DNA from: Virgibacillus_N oceani_A
GTDB taxonomy: Bacteria; Bacillota; Bacilli; Bacillales; Amphibacillaceae
Reading direction: 5' to 3' (one strand)
Assembly (NCBI GenBank): GCA_041521345.1
Contig: JBGOHB010000007.1
Length of the DNA stretch: 64,000 bases
The position numbers were made by a program, and so were the translations under genes. Under the pieces are notes generated by a model, which did no database searches, had not been told where the DNA came from, and worked only from the letters and a program-made list of their open reading frames with translations. Below, piece after piece: positions 50,854 through 59,347 of the stretch (its first letter is position 1; every line of letters starts with the position of its first letter).

Positions 50854-51764
50854 TGATAATGCACCCTTCTTTCTCCCACTCTAAATTGAATAATTGTAAC
50901 AATTAAAATGATGATAAATAAGATAATCGCCTGCGCACTCGCATAACCAAAGTTACCGTAGGAAAAGGCTTCCTGATAAATAGAGTAAACAATGATATTT
51001 GTTGACCCTGCCGGACCACCTCCAGTTAAGATGTCAATTTGACCAAATGTCTGGAACGATCCTATTATTCCTATTATAGAAACAAAGAATAAAACTGGAG
51101 AAAGTAAAGGAATCGTAATTTTAAATAACTTTGCGAAGTACCCTGCTCCATCAATATCGGCACTTTCATATAGCTCTCTTGAAATATTTTGCAATCCACC
51201 CAGCAATATAATAAAGTTAATGCCTATTTGCATCCAAACGGTGGTTAATGCAACGGAAAATAGTGCCCATCTCGAATCAGTAAGCCAATTAATTGCATCT
51301 ATCCCAATCATTCCAAGGATGTTATTTAACACCCCCAAACTTGGATGGAATAAAAACATGAAAATTGTTGCACCTGCTGCTACTGATACTCCTAGTGTTG
51401 ATGAAAAAATGGTTCTAAAAAAGCCATTTCCTTTGAGTTTTTCACTAGCTATGACTGCTAAAAACAAAGAAATAATAATTTGTGCCGGAACTGTATAAAG
51501 TACAAACAATAATGTACTTATCATACTTTGGCGAAACTGCGGAGACTGAAGTAAGCTAGCATAATATTCCAGGCCTACAAAATCGCCAACTTGACCGCCA
51601 CCACGAACTTCAAAGAAACTATAATATAGAGACATGATGATAGGATAGAATAAAAATACGCCCAAGAGCAAGAGTGCCGGCAGCAGATAAAGCATGCCTG
51701 TACCAAATAAATTACTCTGGTTTAGACGTTTTCTATTTCTGATTACTGATTTACTTTTCCCCAA
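50850..51764 (-). CDS. ugpA: ABC transporter permease UgpA-like, copy 1
   Basis: This 304-residue permease is the first gene of the first ugp cassette. The hydrophobic segments LYLLPALLLLGVFLFYPIIM and others, and the EAA loop ISRELYESADIDGAGYFAKL followed by FKITIPLLSPVLF, are clear. It is preceded by a CcpA-type promoter and a leader terminator, so the whole cassette appears to be under catabolite control and antitermination. Confidence 0.92.
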   Translation of the reverse strand: MGKSKSVIRNRKRLNQSNLFGTGMLYLLPALLLLGVFLFYPIIMSLYYSFFEVRGGGQVGDFVGLEYYASLLQSPQFRQSMISTLLFVLYTVPAQIIISLFLAVIASEKLKGNGFFRTIFSSTLGVSVAAGATIFMFLFHPSLGVLNNILGMIGIDAINWLTDSRWALFSVALTTVWMQIGINFIILLGGLQNISRELYESADIDGAGYFAKLFKITIPLLSPVLFFVSIIGIIGSFQTFGQIDILTGGGPAGSTNIIVYSIYQEAFSYGNFGYASAQAIILFIIILIVTIIQFRVGERRVHYQ

Positions 51765-51842
51765 GTTGTTTTCTCACTCCTTTATGTAAAATCCTGTATT
51801 ATATACTTCAAATATAAACCAACTCCTAAACAAAAAAATATA

Positions 51843-51895
51843 ATCCACAAAAAAACATACCTCTCCTCTATATTAGAAGGTCATTTTTTGTGGAT
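51843..51895 (-). terminator. Leader terminator (attenuator) before ugpA copy 1
   Basis: On the minus strand ATCCACAAAAAATGACCT (51878-51895) pairs with AGGTATGTTTTTTTGTGGAT (51843-51862), followed by TATATTTTTTTG. It lies about 30 bases after the predicted start of transcription and 80 bases before ugpA, the position of a GlpP-type antitermination site. GlpP is encoded at 44751. Confidence 0.75.
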
Positions 51896-51930
51896 CTCCG
51901 CTTCTCCATACTAAATATTAACTTGTTTTG

Positions 51931-51959
51931 ATTTAACCAAATTATGAAAACGATGTCAA
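51931..51959 (-). promoter_or_regulatory. ugpA copy 1 promoter with perfect cre site
   Basis: On the minus strand -35 TTGACA (51954-51959), 17-base spacer, -10 TTAAAT (51931-51936). TGACATCGTTTTCA (51945-51958) matches the CcpA cre consensus TGWNANCGNTNWCA at every defined position and overlaps the -35 box. Repression by CcpA under good carbon supply is expected. Confidence 0.82.
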
Positions 51960-52071
51960 GTAAATTATTATAATTTTAATAATATAACTACATCTATTTA
52001 ATATGGATTTACAATTGGTTTTGATTACTCTCTTTTTTATGCACTTCTTGAAAACATATTTTTATATAAAA

Positions 52072-52803
52072 CTACTTCCGGTTCAAAATATAAATAGCCC
52101 AGCCAAATCCTAAAATACACCATACCATTAAATTAATATAATTCCCCATAGTCGCTTCAAAGGTAGACGCAGCCAATGACGCACGCATTACCTCTGCCAT
52201 CGAATAAATTGGCAATACTTCATGAAGTGACTGAAGCCATTCCGGCAGTCGATCCATTGGAAAATTCACCGGGGAAAACATCAGTGCTCCAAATACAACA
52301 GCCTGGGAAATGCCCATCGACGCTACTGGTGACAACAGATAGGAAAATCCATATCCAACACCGATGGAGGTTAATGCAATCATGAGTAATGCAGGGACTA
52401 CTGTCCAGGAGATATCATATCCCGGAGTGAACATAAGGTGTGCAACAATAGTTGACACGATTATTCCCGGTAAGGTAATTAACAACCATATCGTTGTGTC
52501 TGCTCCAAGAATGACGGAACGATTCACAGGCCATGTACGTATATATTCCATATATCCATCTGTCTTTGCATTACCTATTTGCTGAGGCAGAATCACCAGC
52601 CCTGTAAAAATGAATATAATCGTCGGAGCACCTGTTGCTAAAAATAGAATAGTTTCTGTATCCGGATTTGGAATAAGATAGGTGAATCCTATTACAATCC
52701 CTATGGATATCAGGATTTGCAGTAAAGCTATAAATATAAAAAACCCGGCGTTTCTAATAAACTGCATTTGAAAAACATACTTATAATGACTGAGGATATT
52801 CAT
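52072..52803 (-). CDS. ABC-2 type transporter permease
   Basis: This 243-residue protein has six hydrophobic segments (FFIFIALLQILISIGIVIGF; TIIFIFTGLVILPQQIGNAK; LLITLPGIIVSTIVAHLM; ALLMIALTSIGVGYGFSYL and others) and the ABC-2 fold of small drug or lipid exporters. It is the last gene of a three-gene operon (MerR, ATPase, permease), with its start overlapping the ATPase stop. The substrate is unknown. Confidence 0.88.
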   Translation of the reverse strand: MNILSHYKYVFQMQFIRNAGFFIFIALLQILISIGIVIGFTYLIPNPDTETILFLATGAPTIIFIFTGLVILPQQIGNAKTDGYMEYIRTWPVNRSVILGADTTIWLLITLPGIIVSTIVAHLMFTPGYDISWTVVPALLMIALTSIGVGYGFSYLLSPVASMGISQAVVFGALMFSPVNFPMDRLPEWLQSLHEVLPIYSMAEVMRASLAASTFEATMGNYINLMVWCILGFGWAIYILNRK

Positions 52804-53738
52804 TACGAAACTGCCCCCTTTTGAGAAGTTAATTCAATATACGCATCCTCAATGGTAGTTGGAGATAAAGAATAGTCTATAACAAATCTTTTATCAACCT
52901 GTTCATTTGCCCAATCAACGGTGGAAGATACTTTTGATGGATCCAGTGAGAAAATAAGACGGGATCCGTTCTGATGCGGAGAAAGTGCCCAGCTAGGAAC
53001 CTCGATATTTTTAAATTCCTTTTCCAGACTAAGTTCCATTCGCATCCGGTCACCCACTAAACTTTTCACTTCCGATGGATCCCCTTGTGTCAGGATTTTT
53101 CCTTTATCCATAATAGCTACCCGATCCACTGCCTTTTCCGCTTCCAGCACATTGTGTGTCACCAAAATTACGGCGCTGCCACTCTTTGTTAGATCGCGTA
53201 TCACCTGCCAAAGATAACGTCTGCGAACCGGATCAACATCATTGGTAGGCTCATCTAGGATGACTAATTCACCCGGGGCGACCACCGCCATGCAAAAAGT
53301 TGTCAACCGGCGCGCACCACCTGAGAGTTCTTCACCTTCCGTATTGGCCCACGCGCCCATATCCAGTGCTTCGAAAAGCTCCTCGACCCGCTTTGAATCA
53401 AATTTTTTCCCTGCTCGCATTTTGCCCATCAATGTTACTGCCTGTTTTGGGGTAAGCAAACCCAATGGCACTTGAGATTGCGGCTGCACGGAACAAATGG
53501 TCCTGGCACGTGCAGGCGAGGCTGTTACAGATTCACCCAATAGTTCAATTTCACCATCATCAGGTGTTATCAGTCCTAATATTTGATTAACTAAGGTTGT
53601 TTTACCTGCACCATTTTGCCCAAGAAGCCCAAATATTTCTCCTTCATTAATATTAAATGTGAGTTTGTCATTGGCAAGATTTTTGGATTTACCTTTGCCG
53701 CGAAAAGCTTTCGTAACATCTTTTACCTCGAGAATCAT
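52803..53738 (-). CDS. ABC transporter ATP-binding protein
   Basis: This ~311-residue ATPase has Walker A LLGQNGAGKTTLV, signature LSGGARRLTTF, Walker B LVILDEPTNDVDP, and a switch His in ILVTHNVLEAEKAVD. A C-terminal extension of about 80 residues is typical of exporters paired with ABC-2 permeases. The ATG at 53738 overlaps the stop of the MerR gene (ATGA) with GGAGGGACAGGAG upstream, so the three genes are coupled. Confidence 0.93.
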   Translation of the reverse strand: MILEVKDVTKAFRGKGKSKNLANDKLTFNINEGEIFGLLGQNGAGKTTLVNQILGLITPDDGEIELLGESVTASPARARTICSVQPQSQVPLGLLTPKQAVTLMGKMRAGKKFDSKRVEELFEALDMGAWANTEGEELSGGARRLTTFCMAVVAPGELVILDEPTNDVDPVRRRYLWQVIRDLTKSGSAVILVTHNVLEAEKAVDRVAIMDKGKILTQGDPSEVKSLVGDRMRMELSLEKEFKNIEVPSWALSPHQNGSRLIFSLDPSKVSSTVDWANEQVDKRFVIDYSLSPTTIEDAYIELTSQKGAVS

Positions 53739-54472
53739 TTCTCCTGTCCCTCCCATGCCATATATACCTTTTTAATAAATTCTATGACTTCTTTATTCAT
53801 TGGATAAAAGGCAATGCCTTCTTTAAAATTTTGCAGTGCCTCCCATATACTCCCCATTAATTCTTCATCATTTCCAAACATTTTATCTGCCTGGTTTACC
53901 CAGTTCTCTACCAGCTGCTGTGCCTTTTTTGAAGACGGATCAAGGTCAAGATTATTTTTAATATCCTGAATCACCTTCGTCCAATCCCTAATTCCTTCCT
54001 CACTCATATTTTGCACATTCATATCCATAATTTTTTTCATCTCATCTTTATTCAAGTAATTCTCATATTGCTTTAAGGCATCTTCAGGATCCTGCTGGTA
54101 CAACTGAATAATTCCAAAAATAACCTGCCAGTTAATTTCCCCCTCCATTTTAATGGAATACGAGATACCTTGCAGTGCTTGTTCCAGTGTGTGCAGGCGT
54201 TCCTGTTCCCGCTTAATCAATTCCAGCTGCTGCTGGATCGACTCCTGCCAGGTCGAACTTGATTTTTCCAGAATGTCTTTAATCTGCTCTAGTGAAAATC
54301 CCATATATTTTAATGCTAAAACTCTCTCCAACCGCATAACTTCACCCTCACTGTATAAGCGATGCCCTCCCTCGGTTTTTGATGAAGGTTTAATCAAACC
54401 AATTTCATCGTAATAATCCAGCGTCCTTACAGTAATCCCTGTATTCTTTGAGAGTTTTCCAATCGTGTACAT
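53735..54472 (-). CDS. MerR family regulator (TipA-like)
   Basis: This 245-residue protein has the MerR winged helix at residues 1-70 (MYTIGKLSKNTGITVRTLDY; HRLYSEGEVMRLERVLALKY), a coiled coil (WQESIQQQLELIKREQERLH) and a C-terminal TipAS-like helical domain that in relatives binds drugs or peptides. It likely activates its own operon, including the downstream ABC exporter, upon ligand binding (inference). Confidence 0.9.
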   Translation of the reverse strand: MYTIGKLSKNTGITVRTLDYYDEIGLIKPSSKTEGGHRLYSEGEVMRLERVLALKYMGFSLEQIKDILEKSSSTWQESIQQQLELIKREQERLHTLEQALQGISYSIKMEGEINWQVIFGIIQLYQQDPEDALKQYENYLNKDEMKKIMDMNVQNMSEEGIRDWTKVIQDIKNNLDLDPSSKKAQQLVENWVNQADKMFGNDEELMGSIWEALQNFKEGIAFYPMNKEVIEFIKKVYMAWEGQEK

Positions 54473-54661
54473 GGCTTCACCTCATCTTTTATTTTCTTTA
54501 GTATAAATCAACACGTTACGTGCTGTTCAATAGGTAAATTAAAAAAATTATCGCTTTCTTTAAATGGTTATGAAAATCCTTCATTCAAAAAAGCACCCCA
54601 CACCTGAAAAAGTCCACACCGGATTGGAGTACTCTTTATATTACACATTTATAAATCTGGC

Positions 54662-54900
54662 TTACTTTTTATTACGCAGCTTGTTGACTTCATCTGCAAC
54701 AAATTGAACCGTTGTTCCAACAATCACTTGAATATTATGTTTCCCTACGATATTAATTCCCGGGACATCAGCACCTTTAATCTTGTCCTGATCTACTTTA
54801 TCCATGTCTTTAACCTCTAACCGAAGCCTGGTCGTACAATAATCCACAGATGTTACGTTCTCGTCGCCGCTAAGTGTGGAAATATACCTGTAATGAATAT
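54662..54900 (-). pseudogene. PTS EIIB-domain fragment (glucose family)
   Basis: The minus strand reads YISTLSGDENVTSVDYCTTR, LRLEVKDMDKVDQDKIKGAD and NIQVIVGTTVQFVADEVNKL to a stop at 54662. Cys in DYCTTRLRL is the phosphocysteine of a glucose/GlcNAc family IIB domain. The IIC membrane domain that should precede it is absent: upstream sequence belongs to an ImmA-like pseudogene in the opposite orientation. It is a deletion stump of an EIICB gene. Confidence 0.8.
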
Positions 54901-54919
54901 TGCCTACCGTGCAAAAGTA

Positions 54920-55876
54920 ATAAATGTTATTTAGTTATTTATAAAACCCAATCAGAAGCTAAGCATATGGCTTTTATAGACAGTTTTATTAACTATGTAA
55001 CGTCCAAAGTATCTTATCCAACACAAGAAATCATTCATTTAAAAGATGAAGTGATTCATTATTTACATTCATCAACCGAACAGAGAGAAACAAAATGAAG
55101 AAAGTGGCGAAGTTAGCACGTCAAAATTTTGGCCTTTCTAGTGAATCAAATGATAACCTTATGTTCTTGATCGAAAAAAGTGGTGTGATTGTTTTTGAAA
55201 AGACAATTGGTGAAGAGATCGACGCTTATAGTTTATGGACGAAACAAACAAAATCGCCCATATATTATTTTAGGAAATCTGAAAAGATCAGCAGTAAGAA
55301 GAAATTTCGATATTGCCCATGAGCTCGGCCATCTTATACTGCATTATCGTGTGGAATTCAATAGTTTAAATCGAAAAGAACATAAAGAAATTGAAAATGA
55401 AGCCAATCACTTTGCAAACGCATTTCTCCTCCCAGAAGAACCGTTTTTAGATGAAATGAGGCTATCGACCATGTGACAAACCCGGAGGCATACATTGATT
55501 GAAAAAAGAAATGGAAAACTTCAATGCAAGTTTTGGGATATAGAGCTGCTCATTCAGGAGCAATGAAAGCGAAAAATCACCGTAATTTTTATGCTGCACT
55601 CCATCGTAAAGCTGAAAAGAGAGCCCTTGGATGAAATTTCACCTATTCAAAGACCGCAAAAAATAAAATCGATTATAGATTTGGTCGCTAATAAAGGAAT
55701 CATTAACATCTGCCAAATGATCGAACATGATTAGATGACAGATATTTCCTTCTTTCATCGATTAATAGGTATTGATTTGAATTTCTTAAATAACTATATG
55801 GTAAATGAGGAGCGGGATTTTGAATTGGCTAGTGTAACTAATATTCGCGATGTTGGTCGTGAAAAGAAAATATAAC
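54920..55876 (+). pseudogene. ImmA/IrrE-type metallopeptidase pseudogene
   Basis: The gene is readable across frames: MAFIDSFINYVTSKVSYPTQ near 54967, LARQNFGLSSESNDNLMFLI from 55107, a shift near 55255, RRNFDIAHELGHLILHYRVE with the HExxH-type zinc motif and ENEANHFANAFLLPEE, a frame change or stop near 55475, YRAAHSGAMKAKNHRNFYAA, another shift near 55640, and NFLNNYMVNEERDFELASV to the end at 55876. The family members cleave phage or mobile-element repressors. It is broken, and fused to a PTS stump at its 5' side. Confidence 0.8.
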
Positions 55877-55902
55877 AAACTCAAGTAAGAAAGCAATCAA
55901 AA

Positions 55903-55922
55903 ACTCCCCTTCAAAGGGGAGT
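55903..55922 (-). terminator. Terminator of opuAC
   Basis: On the minus strand ACTCCCCTTTGAAGGGGAGT folds to an 8-bp perfect stem followed by TTTTTG, 12 bases after the opuAC stop codon. Confidence 0.9.
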
Positions 55923-55933
55923 GTTCCATTTCT

Positions 55934-56869
55934 TTAATCCGCAGGCTCAAGATCTTCAATGGAATCGATATCCATATAGGCTGGTACGACCATTCCTAGC
56001 TTGGCGCCTACTAAATTTTCTCCGAGGTCTTCAAATTCTCCTTCATACTCTGCATAGAAATCACCATGCGTGTGTGGCATCCACGGGGCAGTAGAAGCAT
56101 CACCATCACCTGTTGCGATGGCTTGGAATACAATTTGCGGGTCAACTGGCGTAATCGTTACATCATAACCCAGTTCTTCCAATGCCATTCCTACAACATT
56201 TCCTGAAGCCCGCTCTGAATCCCAAGGCGTGATGACTAATTCTATAGAAGTACCATCTACCGAATCTATCCCTTCTGTCCATTCAGCAACAGTGTCTTCG
56301 TTTTCAGCTACCCATTCCTCGGCAGCTTCGTCAATTTCCATGTCCTGTCCGGCAAGCATAATGGATTCCATGTCTTCTACTTCCCAGTAAAATCTGTCAA
56401 GCACCTCATAAGCTTCCGGCATATCTTCCTGCAAGCCGTCTCTTACGATGGTGGAAATATATTCTTCACCACCAAAAGATTCCATTGGATCATCCAAATA
56501 CTTTAAGTCGTATTGCGCAAATTTATGGTGAGGTGTCCAACCTGCCACAATAATGGGTTCCTCATTTTCGATTGCAGTCCTCAACTCTGTTAACATGGCT
56601 GCTGTTGAAGCTTCTTCGTGATGCCAGCCAGCAAGGTTTTCGTAGTCCTCTAAAGCAGTATTCGTTGCTTGTGTAATGCCGGCACCTGGCTCAATACCTG
56701 TGATTGTGTAATCTACTTCTTCACCGACACCTTCAGTAGTCTCTGCCTGATCACCTTCACCATTATCTGCAGTCTCATCGGCATCGTCCGTATCATCGTC
56801 TCCACAGCCAGCTGCGACGAGCGATAATGATAAACCAGCAATTAGTCCTAATCGTTTCCATTTAAACAT
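55934..56869 (-). CDS. opuAC: Glycine betaine/proline betaine-binding lipoprotein OpuAC-like
   Basis: This 311-residue lipoprotein has its Cys at residue 22 (lipobox VAAGC) and a very long Asp/Glu linker. The mature protein has the Bacillus OpuAC lobe order: TITGIEPGAGITQATNTALE and VAGWTPHHKFAQYDLKYLDD first, then LVITPWDSERASGNVVGMAL and TAPWMPHTHGDFYAEYEGEF. The Trp residues in GWTPHH, TPWDSE and APWMP correspond to the aromatic cage for the quaternary amine. No OpuAA or OpuAB gene adjoins it, so it would serve a transporter encoded elsewhere. Osmoprotectant uptake fits a halophile. Confidence 0.93.
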   Translation of the reverse strand: MFKWKRLGLIAGLSLSLVAAGCGDDDTDDADETADNGEGDQAETTEGVGEEVDYTITGIEPGAGITQATNTALEDYENLAGWHHEEASTAAMLTELRTAIENEEPIIVAGWTPHHKFAQYDLKYLDDPMESFGGEEYISTIVRDGLQEDMPEAYEVLDRFYWEVEDMESIMLAGQDMEIDEAAEEWVAENEDTVAEWTEGIDSVDGTSIELVITPWDSERASGNVVGMALEELGYDVTITPVDPQIVFQAIATGDGDASTAPWMPHTHGDFYAEYEGEFEDLGENLVGAKLGMVVPAYMDIDSIEDLEPAD

Positions 56870-57249
56870 GGATTAACACACTCCCCTTTTAAATTATTTC
56901 TACTATTATATTTATGTTAGCTTTTTTTATACAAAAGCTATGTACAGCAACTCCTATTACTAAAAAAGCTTAACGGTTACATAGTAAAGGTTCTATAATA
57001 TTCCATCAAACAGTATGTATAATTAAATTCTTACAAATTGGATTATGATTTGGCCTCTATTAAATATTTCAGCGGAATTATATTCTTTTCTTTTGCTTTA
57101 CTCTGCTTTAGTACTGCTTTTCTTTTTTATACCCTTTAGGTTCTTTTATACATGATCAAGGCGCCTTGTCTATCCTTATTTTCTTTCGTCATAGTGAATA
57201 AAAGAGAATAAAAAATAAACGTTTATCATTCACCAATTTCGGTTCCCGA
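56870..57249. other. opuAC upstream region, no gene
   Basis: AT-rich region with no coding sequence. It should carry the promoter for opuAC, but I could not choose one -10/-35 pair with confidence. Confidence 0.35.
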
Positions 57250-57593
57250 TAAAAACGCTCCACTGATTGAACTTTCATTTTTATAGCACCTCGGCTCTCG
57301 GTGGTTCGGGAAATTTCACTATCATGCATGGTAATTAAAGTTCCATCCAATCATCTGAAAACCAATTTCAATTTTATCGACAGCCGTATCTTTGCCTATT
57401 TGATAGTAAACTAATGGGTGCTCCGGTGCATAACCAGAAGCACCCCGATGCGCAATGTTAATGAAGCAGCAATTGGGGGAAAACAAGGAATTTCCACTCT
57501 GTAATGCAATTTCATTAGCTCCCTCTGTTTCTCCCCCACCCGCTATTTCTTCCCCAATCAGGAAAAACAAGAAGATGATAAAAAATTTCATCA
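57250..57593 (-). pseudogene. Decayed GDPD lipoprotein paralogue
   Basis: From ATG 57591, overlapping the upstream stop (TGATG), the minus strand reads ALQSGNSLFSPNCCFINIAH and RGASGYAPEHPLVYYQIGKD, close to the GlpQ at 45484. It shifts frame near 57345 and carries on as GTLITMHDSEISRTTESRG before fading. The lipobox cysteine has been lost (hydrophobic start MKFFIIFLFFLIGEEIAGGG) and the catalytic Asp region is altered. It is non-functional. Confidence 0.85.
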
Positions 57594-58547
57594 GTCTTCC
57601 ATCACGTCATCATTTTCTTTTTCCGAATAAACGTCAAGCTTTTCCCCATCCGAGACGATTAATACATTCCCGTCAAACTGGGAAGCATATACATCACTTC
57701 CCTGCTCTGCATAATTATCATATACGGAACGACTATATAGAAGATTAATCGGTATTATAGTGACTTCTGGACTAACTGCCTCCAAAAATTCCCCTGATGA
57801 AGAGGTATGCTGGCCATGATGCGGAGCAACAACCACATCAGCATCCATTTCTTCGCCGTATGCATCAATGAGCTGGCTCTCTACCGCGGTGTATATGTCA
57901 CCGGTAAACAGGAAGCTTTTATCCTTATACTCCAGCTTCACCACCATGGACAGGTCATTTACGATCCCGGCCGAAAATTCATCATACAATACAAGATAAT
58001 TTTCAATTGTTTCGTTTGTCGGATGTAAAATTTCCATGGTCAGATTTTCTTCCACTTCAATCACATCGCCTTTTTCAACGAGTTCTACTGGAATATTATT
58101 TTCTTCAATGGATTGCCTGTAATCCTGATAAATATTAGAATCCTCTAATGGAAAGCCTGTGGAGATGACCTTCCCAATTTCTTTTGTCTCAAAAAGTGTT
58201 AGATATCCTCCGATATGATCGCTATGCGGATGGGAAGGCATTGCGATATCAATGGTTTCAACACCTAATGCGGTCAGGTAGTTATCAACCAACGGCCCAA
58301 CCTCAGGTATCCCGGCGTCTATTAAAATATGCTGCCCGCCTGGTGTGGTAATGAGAATGGATTCCCCAGTTTTCCCCGTTTCATCCAGTTCTAAATGAAA
58401 GAAGCGAACTTGCAGTTCATCAGTAAATTCTTCGGCAGAAAATACGGCTGACGGATCAACTTCACGGACTTCTTCCTGTGCTTCTACGGTGCATGCACTA
58501 AGTAAAAGTAAAATGAATCCCGATAAAAATAACAGTCTAATTTGCAT
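57591..58547 (-). CDS. ComEC/Rec2-like metallo-beta-lactamase-fold lipoprotein
   Basis: This 318-residue lipoprotein has its Cys at residue 19 (lipobox LSAC). The metal-binding motif SHPHSDHIGGYL (H-x-H-x-D-H) is intact, with FLFTGDIYTAVE (Asp ligand) and VVVAPHHGQHTSSS (His ligand) following, the pattern of ComEC-type extracellular hydrolases. Such proteins may be nucleases or phosphodiesterases at the cell surface. It overlaps ugpQ copy 2 by 11 bases and precedes the decayed GDPD, so it belongs to the second ugp operon. A role in diester or nucleic-acid phosphate scavenging is an inference. Confidence 0.88.
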   Translation of the reverse strand: MQIRLLFLSGFILLLLSACTVEAQEEVREVDPSAVFSAEEFTDELQVRFFHLELDETGKTGESILITTPGGQHILIDAGIPEVGPLVDNYLTALGVETIDIAMPSHPHSDHIGGYLTLFETKEIGKVISTGFPLEDSNIYQDYRQSIEENNIPVELVEKGDVIEVEENLTMEILHPTNETIENYLVLYDEFSAGIVNDLSMVVKLEYKDKSFLFTGDIYTAVESQLIDAYGEEMDADVVVAPHHGQHTSSSGEFLEAVSPEVTIIPINLLYSRSVYDNYAEQGSDVYASQFDGNVLIVSDGEKLDVYSEKENDDVMED

Positions 58548-59289
58548 ATTCCCCCTCCTTTGTTACATTCTTGCTTTCACTAAAAATAGCCGGGTTATTG
58601 GAAAAAACACCATCTACACCCAACTCCAGCAACTGTTCATATCGCTGTTCACTATTTACCGTAAAGGGAAAGACTTTGTAGCCAAGGAAGTGACTTGCCT
58701 CTATTAATTCTTCATCTGTCCAGGTATGCATGGGATGAATGCTGTATATATCAAGACCGCAATTTCTAGCATATTCCCATGGCTGCAGCAGACGATAATA
58801 GAATAGCAATCCGATAGATAACCCTGGTGCTTCCTGTTGGATTTTTTGTAAGGCCGCATGATCAAACGATGAAATGATGACATTCTCTTCACGACGGTGG
58901 TTTTGTATACAATCGAGCAAAATTTTTTCAATTCCTTCATAGATGACGGGGATATTTTTGATTTCAATATTTAACAAAATATCATTAGGAACGATTTCCA
59001 ACACCTCATCTAATGTTGCTAATCGGGTATCATTAAATGCTGATGAAAAGGATGAGCCAACCTTAATTTGTTTGATTTCATTAAGCGTGTAATCTTTAAC
59101 GAACCCTGGTTGTTTTTTATTGTATCGTGTCAATTTTTGATCATGAATCACGACTAACTGGTGATCCTTCGTCAGTTGAACATCAAGTTCAATAGCCTGA
59201 CATTTATGCTCCAATGCTTTTTTCATTGCCGTTAATGTATTTTCAGGGGCCTCTGTAAGAGAGCCCCTGTGTGCAAAGTTTAGAACCAA
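58537..59289 (-). CDS. ugpQ: Cytosolic glycerophosphodiester phosphodiesterase (UgpQ-like), copy 2
   Basis: This 250-residue GDPD barrel has VLNFAHRGSLTEAPENTLTA, AIELDVQLTKDHQLVVIHDQ and LLNIEIKNIPVIYEGIEKIL. It is strongly similar to copy 1 along its length, including YYRLLQPWEYARNCGLDIYS. The start is TTG at 59289 with GTGAGGG upstream. It is cotranscribed with ugpB copy 2 and the MBL-fold lipoprotein. Confidence 0.92.
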   Translation of the reverse strand: MVLNFAHRGSLTEAPENTLTAMKKALEHKCQAIELDVQLTKDHQLVVIHDQKLTRYNKKQPGFVKDYTLNEIKQIKVGSSFSSAFNDTRLATLDEVLEIVPNDILLNIEIKNIPVIYEGIEKILLDCIQNHRREENVIISSFDHAALQKIQQEAPGLSIGLLFYYRLLQPWEYARNCGLDIYSIHPMHTWTDEELIEASHFLGYKVFPFTVNSEQRYEQLLELGVDGVFSNNPAIFSESKNVTKEGEYAN

Positions 59290-59347
59290 ATGATTTCCCT
59301 CACTTTATAAAAGGCTGCCCCGTAAGACAGCCTCTTGCATGAAAATA

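Noticed and set aside
54920..55876. Part of a prophage or active toxin-antitoxin system, based on the ImmA-like peptidase
   Set aside because: The gene has several frameshifts, no XRE regulator or integrase is nearby, and no phage genes are seen.
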